Source of the DNA: VFMC01 sp046331225
GTDB taxonomy: Bacteria; Actinomycetota; Acidimicrobiia; Acidimicrobiales; Ilumatobacteraceae
Reading direction: 5' to 3'
Assembly (NCBI GenBank): GCA_046331225.1
Contig: JAXLRF010000002.1
Location: 496,001-560,000, forward strand
Length of the DNA: 64,000 nucleotides
Under the pieces are notes generated by a model. That model was not told the origin of the DNA, searched no databases, and worked only from the letters and a program-made list of their open reading frames with translations. Positions 24,108 through 32,029 of the stretch are shown here, piece by piece; the first letter of the stretch is position 1; each line of letters starts with the position of its first letter. Both the position numbers and the translations under genes were made by a program.

Positions 24108-24908
24108 ATGAGCTTGCTAGCTGGGAAGAAGGTCGTGATCCTCGGTGCCTCGAGCGGGATCGGGTGGCGCATCGCCGAGGTGTTCGCCGAGCATGGTGCC
24201 ACCCAGGTGGTGGCCGCGCGGCGCACCGACAACCTCGAGCGGCTCGGCGCGCAGATCGGCGCCACGACCCGGAAGTGCGACATCACCGACCACGACGACG
24301 TGAAGGCGTTGCTCGACTTCGCGGTCGAGACGATGGGCGGCGTCGACGTCGCGATCAACTCGGCGGGACTCAACAAGACCGCGCTCATCCGCGACATCGA
24401 CCCGGCGGTGATGAAGGAGATCACCGAGATCGACCTGTGGGGCGCGTACTGGTTCATGAAGCACTTCGGCGCGCACATGGCCGATCACGGCGGCGGCTCG
24501 ATCATCAACATCACGTCCACCACCGCGATCCTGGTGCCGCTCGGCCAGGCGATGTACTCCGGCTGCAAGGCGGCGGTGAACTTCGTGACCAAGATCGCCG
24601 CACGCGAGCTCGGCCCCGACAAGGTGCGCGTCAACGCGCTGGCGCCGACGTTCGTGCCGACGGCGATGAACAACTACGGCGGACTCAAGCCGGTCGACGA
24701 CGCTCGCGTCGACATGAGCGACGAGACCGCGATCACGGTGGCCTTCACCGAGGAGAGCGCGCTCAAGCGGATCACGACGGTCGACGACTGCGCCGACGTG
24801 GCGTTGTTCCTGGCGTCCGACCTGTCGAACTCGATCACCGGCCAGATCATCCCCGTCGACAACGGCAACCACCTGAAGCGCCTGCCCGACGGCAGCCGCC
24901 GCGGCTGA
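24108..24908 (+). CDS. SDR-family oxidoreductase
   Basis: A 266-aa short-chain dehydrogenase. LGASSGIG at 12-19, NSAG in place of NNAG, Ser in NITSTTA and Y150-K154 (YSGCK). RR after beta-2 (AARRTD) favours NADP(H). An inserted segment (about residues 190-225) may form the substrate lid. It probably acts with the divergent lipocalin-like operon. Not closely assignable to a known substrate. Confidence 0.83.
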   Translation: MSLLAGKKVVILGASSGIGWRIAEVFAEHGATQVVAARRTDNLERLGAQIGATTRKCDITDHDDVKALLDFAVETMGGVDVAINSAGLNKTALIRDIDPAVMKEITEIDLWGAYWFMKHFGAHMADHGGGSIINITSTTAILVPLGQAMYSGCKAAVNFVTKIAARELGPDKVRVNALAPTFVPTAMNNYGGLKPVDDARVDMSDETAITVAFTEESALKRITTVDDCADVALFLASDLSNSITGQIIPVDNGNHLKRLPDGSRRG

Positions 24909-24944
24909 CCGATCGATCCTGCAGGCCGGTGCTGCCGGGTGTCG

Positions 24945-24965
24945 ACGGGTGCTGACAGCACCCGT
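24945..24965 (+). terminator. 9-bp hairpin after the SDR gene
   Basis: ACGGGTGCT (24945-24953), loop GAC, AGCACCCGT (24957-24965): a perfect stem 36 bp past the stop. No T-tract. Confidence 0.5.
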
Positions 24966-25007
24966 GTCGACGGCCGAACCCCGCTGACGACGGACGACGT
25001 CGCTCAC

Positions 25008-25013
25008 TAGGTT
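25008..25013 (+). promoter_or_regulatory. -10 box (TAGGTT)
   Basis: TAGGTT in CACTAGGTT stands 6 nt before the ATG at 25020; leaderless layout. Confidence 0.45.
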
Positions 25014-25019
25014 CGGTCC

Positions 25020-25859
25020 ATGACCTCCGACCACGCCGCGCCCGACCACGCCGCCTCCGTCGACACCGCCCGTCGTCGCTTCCGCGAACTGCACCAGCCG
25101 GGCGTCGACTGTTTCGTGTTGCCCAACCCGTGGGACGTGGGCTCGGCGCGCATCCTCGAATCGCTCGGCTTCGCCGCCCTGGCCACGACCAGTTCGGGGT
25201 TCGCCGCGTCGATGGGACGCCCCGACATGTCGGTCACGGCCGACGAGCTCGTGGCGCACGTGGCCGCGATCACGGCTGCGGTGAGCGTGCCGCTCAACGT
25301 GGACGCCGAACGGTGCTACGCCGACACGCCCGAGGGCGTGGCCGCCACCGTCGAGCGACTCGCTGCCGCCGGCGCCTCGGGCATCTCGATCGAGGACTGG
25401 GATCCCGCCTCGGGCCGGATCGACCCGCTGGCGGTCGCCGTCGAGCGCGTGGAGGCGGCCGTACAGGTGTGCGCCCGCCACGGGATCGTGCTGACCGGCC
25501 GCGCCGAGAACCTGTTGCACGGGGTGGACGACCTCGACGACACGATCGCCCGGCTGCAGGCGTATCGCGACGCCGGAGCAGGGTGCGTGTACGCGCCCGG
25601 CCTGGCGCGGCCCGACGACATCGCGCGCGTGGTGGCAGAGACCGGTACCCCGGTGAACGTCCTGCTGCTGCGTGGCGTGCCCGCGGTGCCCGAGTTGGCA
25701 CACCTGGGCGTGCGTCGCGTGTCGACAGGTGGCGGCCTCGCGTGGGCCGCCTACGGCGCGCTCGTCGCGGCTGCCCGCGAACTGCAGCGCACCGGGACGA
25801 ACGAGTTCACCGGCGGCGCACTGCCCGCCGAGATCCGCGCCATCGCCTTTCGCGGCTGA
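25020..25859 (+). CDS. isocitrate lyase/PEP mutase superfamily enzyme
   Basis: A 279-aa TIM barrel. Family marks are the N-terminal LPNPWDVGSARILESLGFAA, the GRPD segment, the Mg-binding NVDAERCY (DxE) and GISIEDW, and the late GGLAW near the C-terminus. The catalytic loop Cys of isocitrate lyases (KKCGH) is absent, which puts it nearer to PEP mutase, oxaloacetate decarboxylase or carboxyvinyl-carboxyphosphonate-type members. It breaks or forms a C-C or C-P bond of a short oxo-acid; the reaction cannot be fixed from sequence alone. Confidence 0.82.
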   Translation: MTSDHAAPDHAASVDTARRRFRELHQPGVDCFVLPNPWDVGSARILESLGFAALATTSSGFAASMGRPDMSVTADELVAHVAAITAAVSVPLNVDAERCYADTPEGVAATVERLAAAGASGISIEDWDPASGRIDPLAVAVERVEAAVQVCARHGIVLTGRAENLLHGVDDLDDTIARLQAYRDAGAGCVYAPGLARPDDIARVVAETGTPVNVLLLRGVPAVPELAHLGVRRVSTGGGLAWAAYGALVAAARELQRTGTNEFTGGALPAEIRAIAFRG

Positions 25860-25889
25860 CCCGTCGCACGGGACGAGCGTCCGCGGGTG

Positions 25890-26057
25890 TCACCTCGCTT
25901 CGAAGACCTCGTACACGATGCTGCCATCGACCAGCCGTCCCTTGCCGACGGCCTGGACCAGGTTGAGCCAGTTCCCCTCTGACGTGGCGAGCCGGCGCCG
26001 GCTCGGCGCGTCGGGCGGACCGCGGCGACCGTAGCCGCGACCTCGCCGAGAGATACC
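25890..26057 (-). pseudogene. 3' remnant of an unidentified gene
   Basis: Read on the minus strand, the frame that closes at TGA 25892-25890 runs LATSEGNWLNLVQAVGKG, then RLVDGSIVYEVFEAR. The balanced composition is unlike the Arg/Pro/Ala-rich noise frames nearby. The frame is open to a TAG near 26090 but has no plausible start codon. It looks like the tail of a gene whose body was deleted; family not recognised. The rest of 25860-26092 shows no gene. Confidence 0.4.
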
Positions 26058-26079
26058 GGTCCTGCCGACCGGGCAGCAC

Positions 26080-26085
26080 TACGGT
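26080..26085 (+). promoter_or_regulatory. -10 box (TACGGT) of the GAF kinase
   Basis: TACGGT lies 7 nt before the GTG at 26093; leaderless layout. Confidence 0.4.
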
Positions 26086-26092
26086 CGCGGCC

Positions 26093-27214
26093 GTGGCACG
26101 CTCGCTGTTCGCGTCCCGCTCGACGGTCGACGCCGTCGATCCCGCCTCGGTGCTCGATCGGATCGTCGCCGAGGCGCTGCTCATGATCGAGCGCGCCGAC
26201 GGCGCGTCGATCGAGGCCCGCGACGGTGAGATGTTGGAGTACGTGAGCGGCGCAGGCGCGTTGCAGCCGTTCGTCGGGCTGAGGCTGCGCATCGACTCCA
26301 GCCTCTCGGGACGCTGTCTCACCCTCGACCAGATCGTCCGCTGCGACGATGCGCTCGACGACGATCGCGTCGATCCGGAGGCCGTGCGGCGCACCGGGAT
26401 CCGGGCGATGGTGTGCGTCCCGCTCCGCGTGTCCGGCCGGACCGACGCGGTGCTGAAGATCAGTTCGACGACGCCGGATGCGTTCACCGATCGCGATGCT
26501 GCCGATCTCCAGCGTCTGGCCGAGGTGTTGAGCATCGCGGTCACCACGGCGGCCGACCTCTCACGGGTGAGCGAGGAACGGCTGGCGATCGCCGAGCAGC
26601 TGGTCCGGCTCGGCGAGGCCGAGCAACGTCGACTCGCCATCGCGCTCCACGACGATCCCGTGCAACGCCTCACCGCCGCGTCGTACGAACTCGCTGCGCT
26701 CAGGCACGACGTCCCGGTCGAGCGCGTCGCCGCGCTCGACCGCGCCGAGCGCCAGGTGCGCAGCGCCGTCACGTCGCTGCGGGCGTTGATGTTCGAGCTC
26801 GCCCCGCCGGATCTCGACCCCGCCAAGATCGTCGAGGTGCTGGAGGAGGCGGCCGAGGAGCTGTTCGCCAGCACGGCGTGCGAGCTGCACATCGACGTGT
26901 CGTGCGACCGTGTCCTCGACCTCCGGGAGGCGCAGCTGCTCTACCGCATCGTGATCGAGGCGCTCGGCAACACGCGCCGCCACGCGCAGGCGCATCGGGT
27001 GTCGGTGCGCGGCCGCATCGGCGTCGAGCGCATCGAGCTCGAGGTGGAGGACGACGGTCGCGGCTTCGACGTCGAGCGGACGACCCCCGGCCACATGGGG
27101 CTGAGCAGCCTGCGTGAACGAGCTCGCCTGCTCGGTGGGTCGGTCTCGATCGAGAGCGCCCCCGGTTCGGGCGCTCGGATCACGCTCCAGGTGCCGCCGC
27201 CCAGCGACCACTGA
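26093..27214 (+). CDS. GAF-domain sensor histidine kinase (HisKA_3 type)
   Basis: A 373-aa soluble kinase. The GAF domain covers about residues 15-150 (LSGRCLTLDQIVRCDDA, MVCVPLRVSGRTDAVLKI). The dimerisation/phosphotransfer helix has EQRRLAIALHDDPVQRL with H186 the phospho-acceptor. The HATPase has N-box EALGNTRRHAQ and G-box VEDDGRGF with a second Gly motif GHMGLSSLRERA. This is the NarL-partner class (NreB/DosS-like). No response regulator lies beside it, so it is an orphan in this window. The GAF ligand is unknown; no heme ligand can be assigned with confidence. Confidence 0.87.
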   Translation: MARSLFASRSTVDAVDPASVLDRIVAEALLMIERADGASIEARDGEMLEYVSGAGALQPFVGLRLRIDSSLSGRCLTLDQIVRCDDALDDDRVDPEAVRRTGIRAMVCVPLRVSGRTDAVLKISSTTPDAFTDRDAADLQRLAEVLSIAVTTAADLSRVSEERLAIAEQLVRLGEAEQRRLAIALHDDPVQRLTAASYELAALRHDVPVERVAALDRAERQVRSAVTSLRALMFELAPPDLDPAKIVEVLEEAAEELFASTACELHIDVSCDRVLDLREAQLLYRIVIEALGNTRRHAQAHRVSVRGRIGVERIELEVEDDGRGFDVERTTPGHMGLSSLRERARLLGGSVSIESAPGSGARITLQVPPPSDH

Positions 27215-27389
27215 ACACCGCCCGAGATCCCGTCGCGAGTGCGTTCGTCGACGTGTGCACAGCGAGGTACGCGAGCGCCACCGCCGGATCGAGCATCGGC
27301 AGGCCGGGCGGTGTCGGCGACGGCGGCTCCGGGTCGGCGAGTGCGCCGTTGTCGATGCCGAACGGACCGAACTGCATGCCGTCCGTCAT
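27180..27389 (-). CDS. small hypothetical protein, 69 aa
   Basis: Not recognised. The codons have the strong G/C third-position bias of real genes here, and the peptide (MQFGPFGIDNGALADPEPP, then a helix DPAVALAYLAVHTSTNALA) is protein-like. No clear ribosome site. Its 3' end overlaps the end of the convergent histidine kinase by 35 bp. It could instead be a remnant of a longer protein. Confidence 0.4.
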   Translation of the reverse strand: MTDGMQFGPFGIDNGALADPEPPSPTPPGLPMLDPAVALAYLAVHTSTNALATGSRAVFSGRWAAAPGA

Positions 27390-27437
27390 GTCGCGCCGGC
27401 GACGGTGGATCAGGCGGCGCGACGAACGGCTGGAGCG

Positions 27438-28229
27438 TCACCGCCCTCGGGCTGCCGTGTCGGTGGGCGTCAGACCGTCCATGCCGACGACGTGATGGTG
27501 CCCGCCCTCGAGCGGGCCGTCGGCGGCGGCGACACACAGCGTTGCGACCGCATCGGGCGGTGGGGCGACGGCCAGCGACGCCCGGAAGAATCCCTCGACG
27601 CCGTCCATGACCGCGCGATACGGATCGTCGTCCGCCAGGACCGGCACCGTGTCCTTGTCCATGATCGACGTCGCGAAGAAGCCGGGCTCGAGGCACTCCG
27701 CCCGGAGGCCGAACGGTCCGCACTCGGCGTTCAGTGAATCCGTCAACGTGCAGACGGCGTGCTTCGACGCGGCGTAGGCGCCCTGCGTCGGGACGGCCGC
27801 CAGACGACCGGCGACCGAGCTGATCGTGACGATCACACCGTGCCCCGCGGCACGCATCGTCGGGAGCACGGCACGACAGACCCGGACCGGACCCAACAGG
27901 TTGGTGTCGAGCGTGGCGAGCCATTCGTCGTCGGTGCTGTGCTCGATGGGGGCGAACGGGCCGACGCCGGCGTTGTTGACCACCACGTCGAGCCTGCCCT
28001 CCTGCCCGAGGACGTCACCGATCGCGTCTCGCACCGAACGGTCGTCGCGCACGTCGAGCCGGAGCACGTCGACGTCGAGCGCCTCCCCGGCGACGGCGGC
28101 CCGGAGCGCATCCCCACGTTCGGGCGCGCGCATCGTGGCGTACACGCGGTCGCCGCGTCGCCCGAAGGCGAGCGCGGTGGCGAGGCCGATGCCGGTGCTG
28201 CACCCGGTGACCAGGACGACCCGGCTCAC
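27438..28229 (-). CDS. SDR-family oxidoreductase (aromatic operon)
   Basis: A 263-aa classical SDR: VTGCSTGIG at 7-15, NNAG at 85-88, Ser in TISSVAG, Y152-K156 (YAASK). The RxR after beta-2 (ATMRAPER) favours NADP(H), as in 17-beta-hydroxysteroid/retinol-type SDRs. The GTG overlaps the stop of the hydrolase gene, so it is the third gene of the extradiol dioxygenase unit. It may act on a side-chain alcohol or ketone of the ring substrate. Confidence 0.83.
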   Translation of the reverse strand: MSRVVLVTGCSTGIGLATALAFGRRGDRVYATMRAPERGDALRAAVAGEALDVDVLRLDVRDDRSVRDAIGDVLGQEGRLDVVVNNAGVGPFAPIEHSTDDEWLATLDTNLLGPVRVCRAVLPTMRAAGHGVIVTISSVAGRLAAVPTQGAYAASKHAVCTLTDSLNAECGPFGLRAECLEPGFFATSIMDKDTVPVLADDDPYRAVMDGVEGFFRASLAVAPPPDAVATLCVAAADGPLEGGHHHVVGMDGLTPTDTAARGR

Positions 28230-29065
28230 GACGCGGCGAGGAAGTCGCGCAGCAACGTTGCGAACGCCGGTCCGCGCTCGATCTGCAGCCAGTGGCCGGT
28301 GTCGGGGAAGACCTCGAACCGGACGTTCGGCAGGTGCTCGGCGAACCACTCCCCCGACGCCATCGGCACGATCCGGTCGTCGTCGCCGTGCACCACCAGC
28401 GTGGGCGCGGTGATCGTCGCGATGCGCTCGGGCGTGAACCCGGTGCCAGGGCCGGGACCGAACGTGGCGCGGTGCGACCGTTCGACCTCGGGACGCATCG
28501 CCCGCGGCATGCGTGCCGCGGCGATCTGGTCGAGGTCGTCGCCGAAGTGGGAGGGATCGTGGACGAACTGGGTGAGCAAGCTCGCCATGTTCGCCGCGGT
28601 CGGCGTGTCGTAGAAGGTGATCAGCTGCAGGAGACCTGGCGTGAGCGGCACGGGCGCGCCGCCGGTGCCCATCAGCACGATCGCCCGCACCCGCTCGGGG
28701 GCTTGCAGCGCGAGCGCGACGGAGATGATGCCGCCCATCGAGTTGCCGACGAGCGTGACCTGGTCGAGACCCAGCTGGTCGAACAGGGCGAGCAGTGTGT
28801 CGACGCGCAGCTGGGTGAAGGCGCCGAGGCCCTGGGGCGGCGGGTCGGGGTGCGTCGAGTCGCCGAAGCCGATCACGTCGGGGGCGAGGCAGTGGAACTC
28901 GTCCCCGAGTTCGCCGATGAGCCACTCCCAGTTGGTGAGCGCGGTGACGCCCGGGCCCGAGCCGTGGAGGAACACGACGGGTCGGGCGTCGGCGGCACCG
29001 GTCTGCGACAGGTGAAAGCTGACGTCGCCGACCGCGAGGTCGGTGGTGGTGATGGGGCTGCTCAC
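28226..29065 (-). CDS. alpha/beta hydrolase, meta-cleavage product hydrolase type
   Basis: A 279-aa C-C bond hydrolase of the BphD/HsaD/MhpC class. Oxyanion HGSGPG at 34-39, the nucleophile S109 in GNSMGG, an acid in VHGDDDRIVP and the catalytic His in DTGHWLQIE near 257. It would hydrolyse the 2-hydroxy-6-oxo-dienoate made by the adjacent extradiol dioxygenase into a carboxylic acid plus 2-hydroxypenta-2,4-dienoate. It is coupled by GTGA to both neighbours. Confidence 0.87.
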   Translation of the reverse strand: MSSPITTTDLAVGDVSFHLSQTGAADARPVVFLHGSGPGVTALTNWEWLIGELGDEFHCLAPDVIGFGDSTHPDPPPQGLGAFTQLRVDTLLALFDQLGLDQVTLVGNSMGGIISVALALQAPERVRAIVLMGTGGAPVPLTPGLLQLITFYDTPTAANMASLLTQFVHDPSHFGDDLDQIAAARMPRAMRPEVERSHRATFGPGPGTGFTPERIATITAPTLVVHGDDDRIVPMASGEWFAEHLPNVRFEVFPDTGHWLQIERGPAFATLLRDFLAAS

Positions 29066-29943
29066 GAGGTGGCTCCTGCGGGGCTGGCGGCTGCGGGGTC
29101 GAAGGGACGGAGGATGCCGGGGAACAGCGGATCGCCGGTAGTCGTGCGATGTCCCCACGTGCTCTGCGCGTCGTAGGTGGTGATCTGCCAGGTGTCGTCG
29201 TCGATCGTGATGCCACCCGTGCCGTACTCGATCTCGAACCCCGACGGCGTGCGCACGTAGAACGACGTCATCAGGTCGTTGGTGTGCCGACCGAGCGTCG
29301 AGGCGAGCGGGATGCCGCTCGTGGTGATCACGTCGAGCGCCCGGCCGACGTCGTCGATCGAGCCGACCTCGAGCATCAGGTGGTGCATGCCGACCATGCC
29401 CGGCACGGCGGCGATCGCCAGCGTGTGGTGCCGGGCCGCGTGACCGGCGCAATGGAAGAAGCGCAGGCTGATCCCCGACTCGATCGAGTCCGACGGGCGC
29501 AGCCCGAGCACGTCGGAGTAGAAGGTCTCGGCGGCGGCCAGGTCGGGCACGATCAGCACGGCGTGACCCAGGCCCTGTTCACCGGTGACGAAGCCACTGA
29601 TCGGACGACCGGGCACGAACGTCTCGCCCGCCGTCAGCGCGGTCACCAGCCGGTGTCGGAAGCCGAACGGGTCGACGAAGGTGTGCTCGTCGACGTCGAC
29701 ACCTGCTGCGGCGAACCTGGCCTCGGTGGTGTCCCGGTCGTCGTCCACCCAGGTGAGACAGACGAGGTCGTCGGTCGGGCCGGGATGGATCTCGATGCGG
29801 TGTGCGATGTCGTCGATGCGCAGGCGCACCGAACCGTCGGGGCCGTCCGCGGCGAGCTGCGCGCCGAGCACTTCGACGGCGAACGACCGCCATGCCTCGG
29901 CCTGGGGTGAGACGAACTCGATCTGTCCGAGTTGGGTGATCAC
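29062..29943 (-). CDS. type I extradiol ring-cleavage dioxygenase (BphC/HsaC-like)
   Basis: A 293-aa two-domain vicinal-oxygen-chelate dioxygenase. Fe(II) ligands H127 (GLGHAVL), H188 (MHHLMLEV) and E239 (FEIEYGTGG), with the catalytic His in ARHHTLA. The length and motif order match 2,3-dihydroxybiphenyl 1,2-dioxygenases. It opens a catechol ring next to the hydroxyls. The GTG has an AGAGG site at 7 nt. It begins the three-gene operon and is divergent from the TetR gene with a 28-bp gap. Confidence 0.88.
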   Translation of the reverse strand: MITQLGQIEFVSPQAEAWRSFAVEVLGAQLAADGPDGSVRLRIDDIAHRIEIHPGPTDDLVCLTWVDDDRDTTEARFAAAGVDVDEHTFVDPFGFRHRLVTALTAGETFVPGRPISGFVTGEQGLGHAVLIVPDLAAAETFYSDVLGLRPSDSIESGISLRFFHCAGHAARHHTLAIAAVPGMVGMHHLMLEVGSIDDVGRALDVITTSGIPLASTLGRHTNDLMTSFYVRTPSGFEIEYGTGGITIDDDTWQITTYDAQSTWGHRTTTGDPLFPGILRPFDPAAASPAGATS

Positions 29944-29958
29944 GGGGTTACCTCTTTG

Positions 29959-29964
29959 TAGGGT
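29959..29964 (+). promoter_or_regulatory. -10 box (TAGGGT) of the TetR gene within the divergent spacer
   Basis: TAGGGT lies 7 nt before the GTG at 29972. The spacer to the divergent dioxygenase is only 28 bp, so the two promoters must overlap, which suits autoregulation by the TetR protein. Confidence 0.4.
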
Positions 29965-29971
29965 CGATGGG

Positions 29972-30643
29972 GTGAGCGAGCAGCGACGTCGGCGGGCCAA
30001 CGGCGAGGCGTCGCGCGAGCGGGTGCTCGATGCCGCGGCGCAGATCGCCGGAGAACGCGGGTACGAAGGCACCAGCATCAACCTGATCAGCGAGCGGTCC
30101 GGGTTGCCGCCGAGCTCGATCTACTGGCACTTCAAGGACAAGGACGAGCTGATGGCGGCGGTGATCGACCGCAGTTTCGTCCGGTGGCAGGAGGCATCGG
30201 CGGCCCGGCGTGACGACGACCCGCCGAGCACCTCGCCCGACGACGAGTTCCGCGTGGGGATGCGACGCGTGGGCGGTGCGATCGCCGAGTTCCCCGACTT
30301 CTTGCGGCTGGGCCTGATGCTGGTGCTCGAGCGCCGACCGCAGGAACCGACCGCGAGGGGCAAGTTCCTCGAGGTGCGCGCCGCGGCGGCGGCCACCACG
30401 CGCGCCGGGTACGCGGCGCAGTTCGCCGATCTCACGGCCGACGACGTCGACGCCCTCGTCACGCTCACCCTCGCCCTGGCCGACGGGTTGTTCGTGGCCG
30501 AGCAGGCGGGCGAGTCGTCGATGGCCGACTCGTTCGAGCTGCTGGCCACGGCCGTGCTCGGCACGGTCGACCGGCTGCGGGCCGAGCGCGCCGAGCGCGC
30601 CGACCGCGCCGACGCCGAGCCGAAGCGACCTACGCGTCGCTGA
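29972..30643 (+). CDS. TetR-family regulator of the aromatic operons
   Basis: A 223-aa regulator. The N-terminal HTH (RERVLDAAAQIAGERGYEGTSINLISERSGLPPSSIYWHFKDKDELMAAVI) is textbook TetR; the C-terminal ligand domain is diverse, and the tail has a repetitive RAERAERADRAD run. The position between two divergent/convergent aromatic operons suggests it represses one or both. Its 3' end overlaps the convergent dehydrogenase gene by 14 bp. Confidence 0.88.
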   Translation: MSEQRRRRANGEASRERVLDAAAQIAGERGYEGTSINLISERSGLPPSSIYWHFKDKDELMAAVIDRSFVRWQEASAARRDDDPPSTSPDDEFRVGMRRVGGAIAEFPDFLRLGLMLVLERRPQEPTARGKFLEVRAAAAATTRAGYAAQFADLTADDVDALVTLTLALADGLFVAEQAGESSMADSFELLATAVLGTVDRLRAERAERADRADAEPKRPTRR

Positions 30644-31466
30644 CATCGGCCGCAGCATCCTGGTCGCGGCGGCCCCGCACGCCCATGCCGCCGTCGCAGT
30701 TGTGCACGGAGCCGGTGACGGTGAGCGAGTTGGCGCGCGACGCGAGCAGCACGGAGTGGCCGGTGTAGTCGGCCGGCGCGATCGGCCGGCCGAGCGGCGA
30801 CATCTGTTCGATGATCCGGTCGACCGGGAATGTGCCCCACGACATCTCGTGCATGCCGAGCGATCGCGGGCCGCGCAGGTCGGTGGCCATACCCCCCGGC
30901 GCCACGCCGTTCACACGGATGTCGGGCGCCAACTCGTACGCGAGCTGCTTCACCAGGCCCATCACGGCGTGCTTCGACGACACGTACAGCGGTCCCCCGC
31001 CGCCGGGCCAGAAGCCGGCGTTCGACACCGAGAAGATGATGCTGCCCTTGGTGGCGCGGAGGGCCTCGATCGAGGCCTTCGCCCCGAGCAGGTAGCCCTT
31101 CACGTTGAGCCGGAACACCTCGTCGAACGCGTCGTCGATCGCCTCGGCCGGCAGCTGCTCGATCGAGGCCGCGAAGTCCCAGAGCGCGGCATTGCCGACG
31201 AACACGTCGAGCTTGCCGAACGCCGCCACGGTGTCGGCGACGGCGCGCTGGTTGTCGGCGTACGACGTGGCGTCGCCGACGGTGACCGAGACGGCGTCGC
31301 CGAGGTCGTGGCGCAACGCCTCGGCCTTCGTCGGGTCGAGCTCGAGCACACCCACCTGCGCCCCCTCGGCGACGTACCGCTCGACGATCGCGCGGCCGAG
31401 CCCCGAGCCGCCGCCGGTGACGAGCGCGACCGTGTCGTCGAGCCAGCCCTGCTGTGGCGCCGCCAT
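30630..31466 (-). CDS. cis-dihydrodiol dehydrogenase-type SDR (BphB/HcaB-like)
   Basis: A 278-aa SDR: VTGGGSGLG at 15-23, GNAALWDF (family-specific NAALWD in dihydrodiol dehydrogenases), FSVSNAGF for the Ser and YVSSK for Tyr/Lys. GNAG is replaced by GNAA as in BphB. It would re-aromatise the cis-dihydrodiol made by the adjacent dioxygenase to a catechol with NAD+. The ATG overlaps the stop of the beta-subunit gene. Confidence 0.85.
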   Translation of the reverse strand: MAAPQQGWLDDTVALVTGGGSGLGRAIVERYVAEGAQVGVLELDPTKAEALRHDLGDAVSVTVGDATSYADNQRAVADTVAAFGKLDVFVGNAALWDFAASIEQLPAEAIDDAFDEVFRLNVKGYLLGAKASIEALRATKGSIIFSVSNAGFWPGGGGPLYVSSKHAVMGLVKQLAYELAPDIRVNGVAPGGMATDLRGPRSLGMHEMSWGTFPVDRIIEQMSPLGRPIAPADYTGHSVLLASRANSLTVTGSVHNCDGGMGVRGRRDQDAAADVSDA

Positions 31467-32029
31467 CAGAAGAAGTTGCTCAGGTTGCGCGACAGCACGA
31501 CGGTCTGCTCGAGCCGGATGGTGCGCGCTGCGATCCGCAGCGACCCGTCGACCCGGCGCAGGGTGTCCTCACGCGATCCGATCCAGGTGTCCTCCTGCGA
31601 ATCGAGCCGGCTGCGGTACAGCAGGAAGTTCGACATCACGGTCATCTGTTCGCCGTCGTCGGCCGTGATCCGCACGTTGGTGATCAGCCGACGGGTGCGC
31701 GACACCGGGTCCTCCGACCACGAGCGACCGGTCATCAGCTTGATCACCCGGCCGCGGAGCAGCTCCTTGGTGTCGGCGAAGAACGCCATCTCGCCGGGCT
31801 TGGTGAACTCGAGGTGCTGTTCGCGTCGGAGCCGGGTGCGCCGGATCGGCATGAAGTAGAAGGCGTCGTCGGTGAACAGGTCGAGCCACGGCTCGTAGTC
31901 GTGGGCGTCGAGCAGCGCTGCCTCGGCGTAGAGGAACTGTTCGACCTCGTACTGCCGGACCATCGCCATGACCCGGTCGGTGCCGGTGATGATGTCGTCG
32001 ATCGTCATCGTCGTCCTCGTCTCGCTCAC
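31466..32029 (-). CDS. ring-hydroxylating dioxygenase beta subunit
   Basis: A 187-aa NTF2-fold small subunit. Marks are YEVEQFLYAEAALLDAHDYEPWLDLFTDDAFYFMPI and the closing RTIRLEQTVVLSRNLSNFF, close to the beta subunits of biphenyl- and phenylpropionate-type dioxygenases. It has a structural role in an alpha3beta3 hexamer. The GTG overlaps the alpha-subunit stop (GTGA); an ATG seven codons later is also possible. Confidence 0.87.
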   Translation of the reverse strand: MSETRTTMTIDDIITGTDRVMAMVRQYEVEQFLYAEAALLDAHDYEPWLDLFTDDAFYFMPIRRTRLRREQHLEFTKPGEMAFFADTKELLRGRVIKLMTGRSWSEDPVSRTRRLITNVRITADDGEQMTVMSNFLLYRSRLDSQEDTWIGSREDTLRRVDGSLRIAARTIRLEQTVVLSRNLSNFF

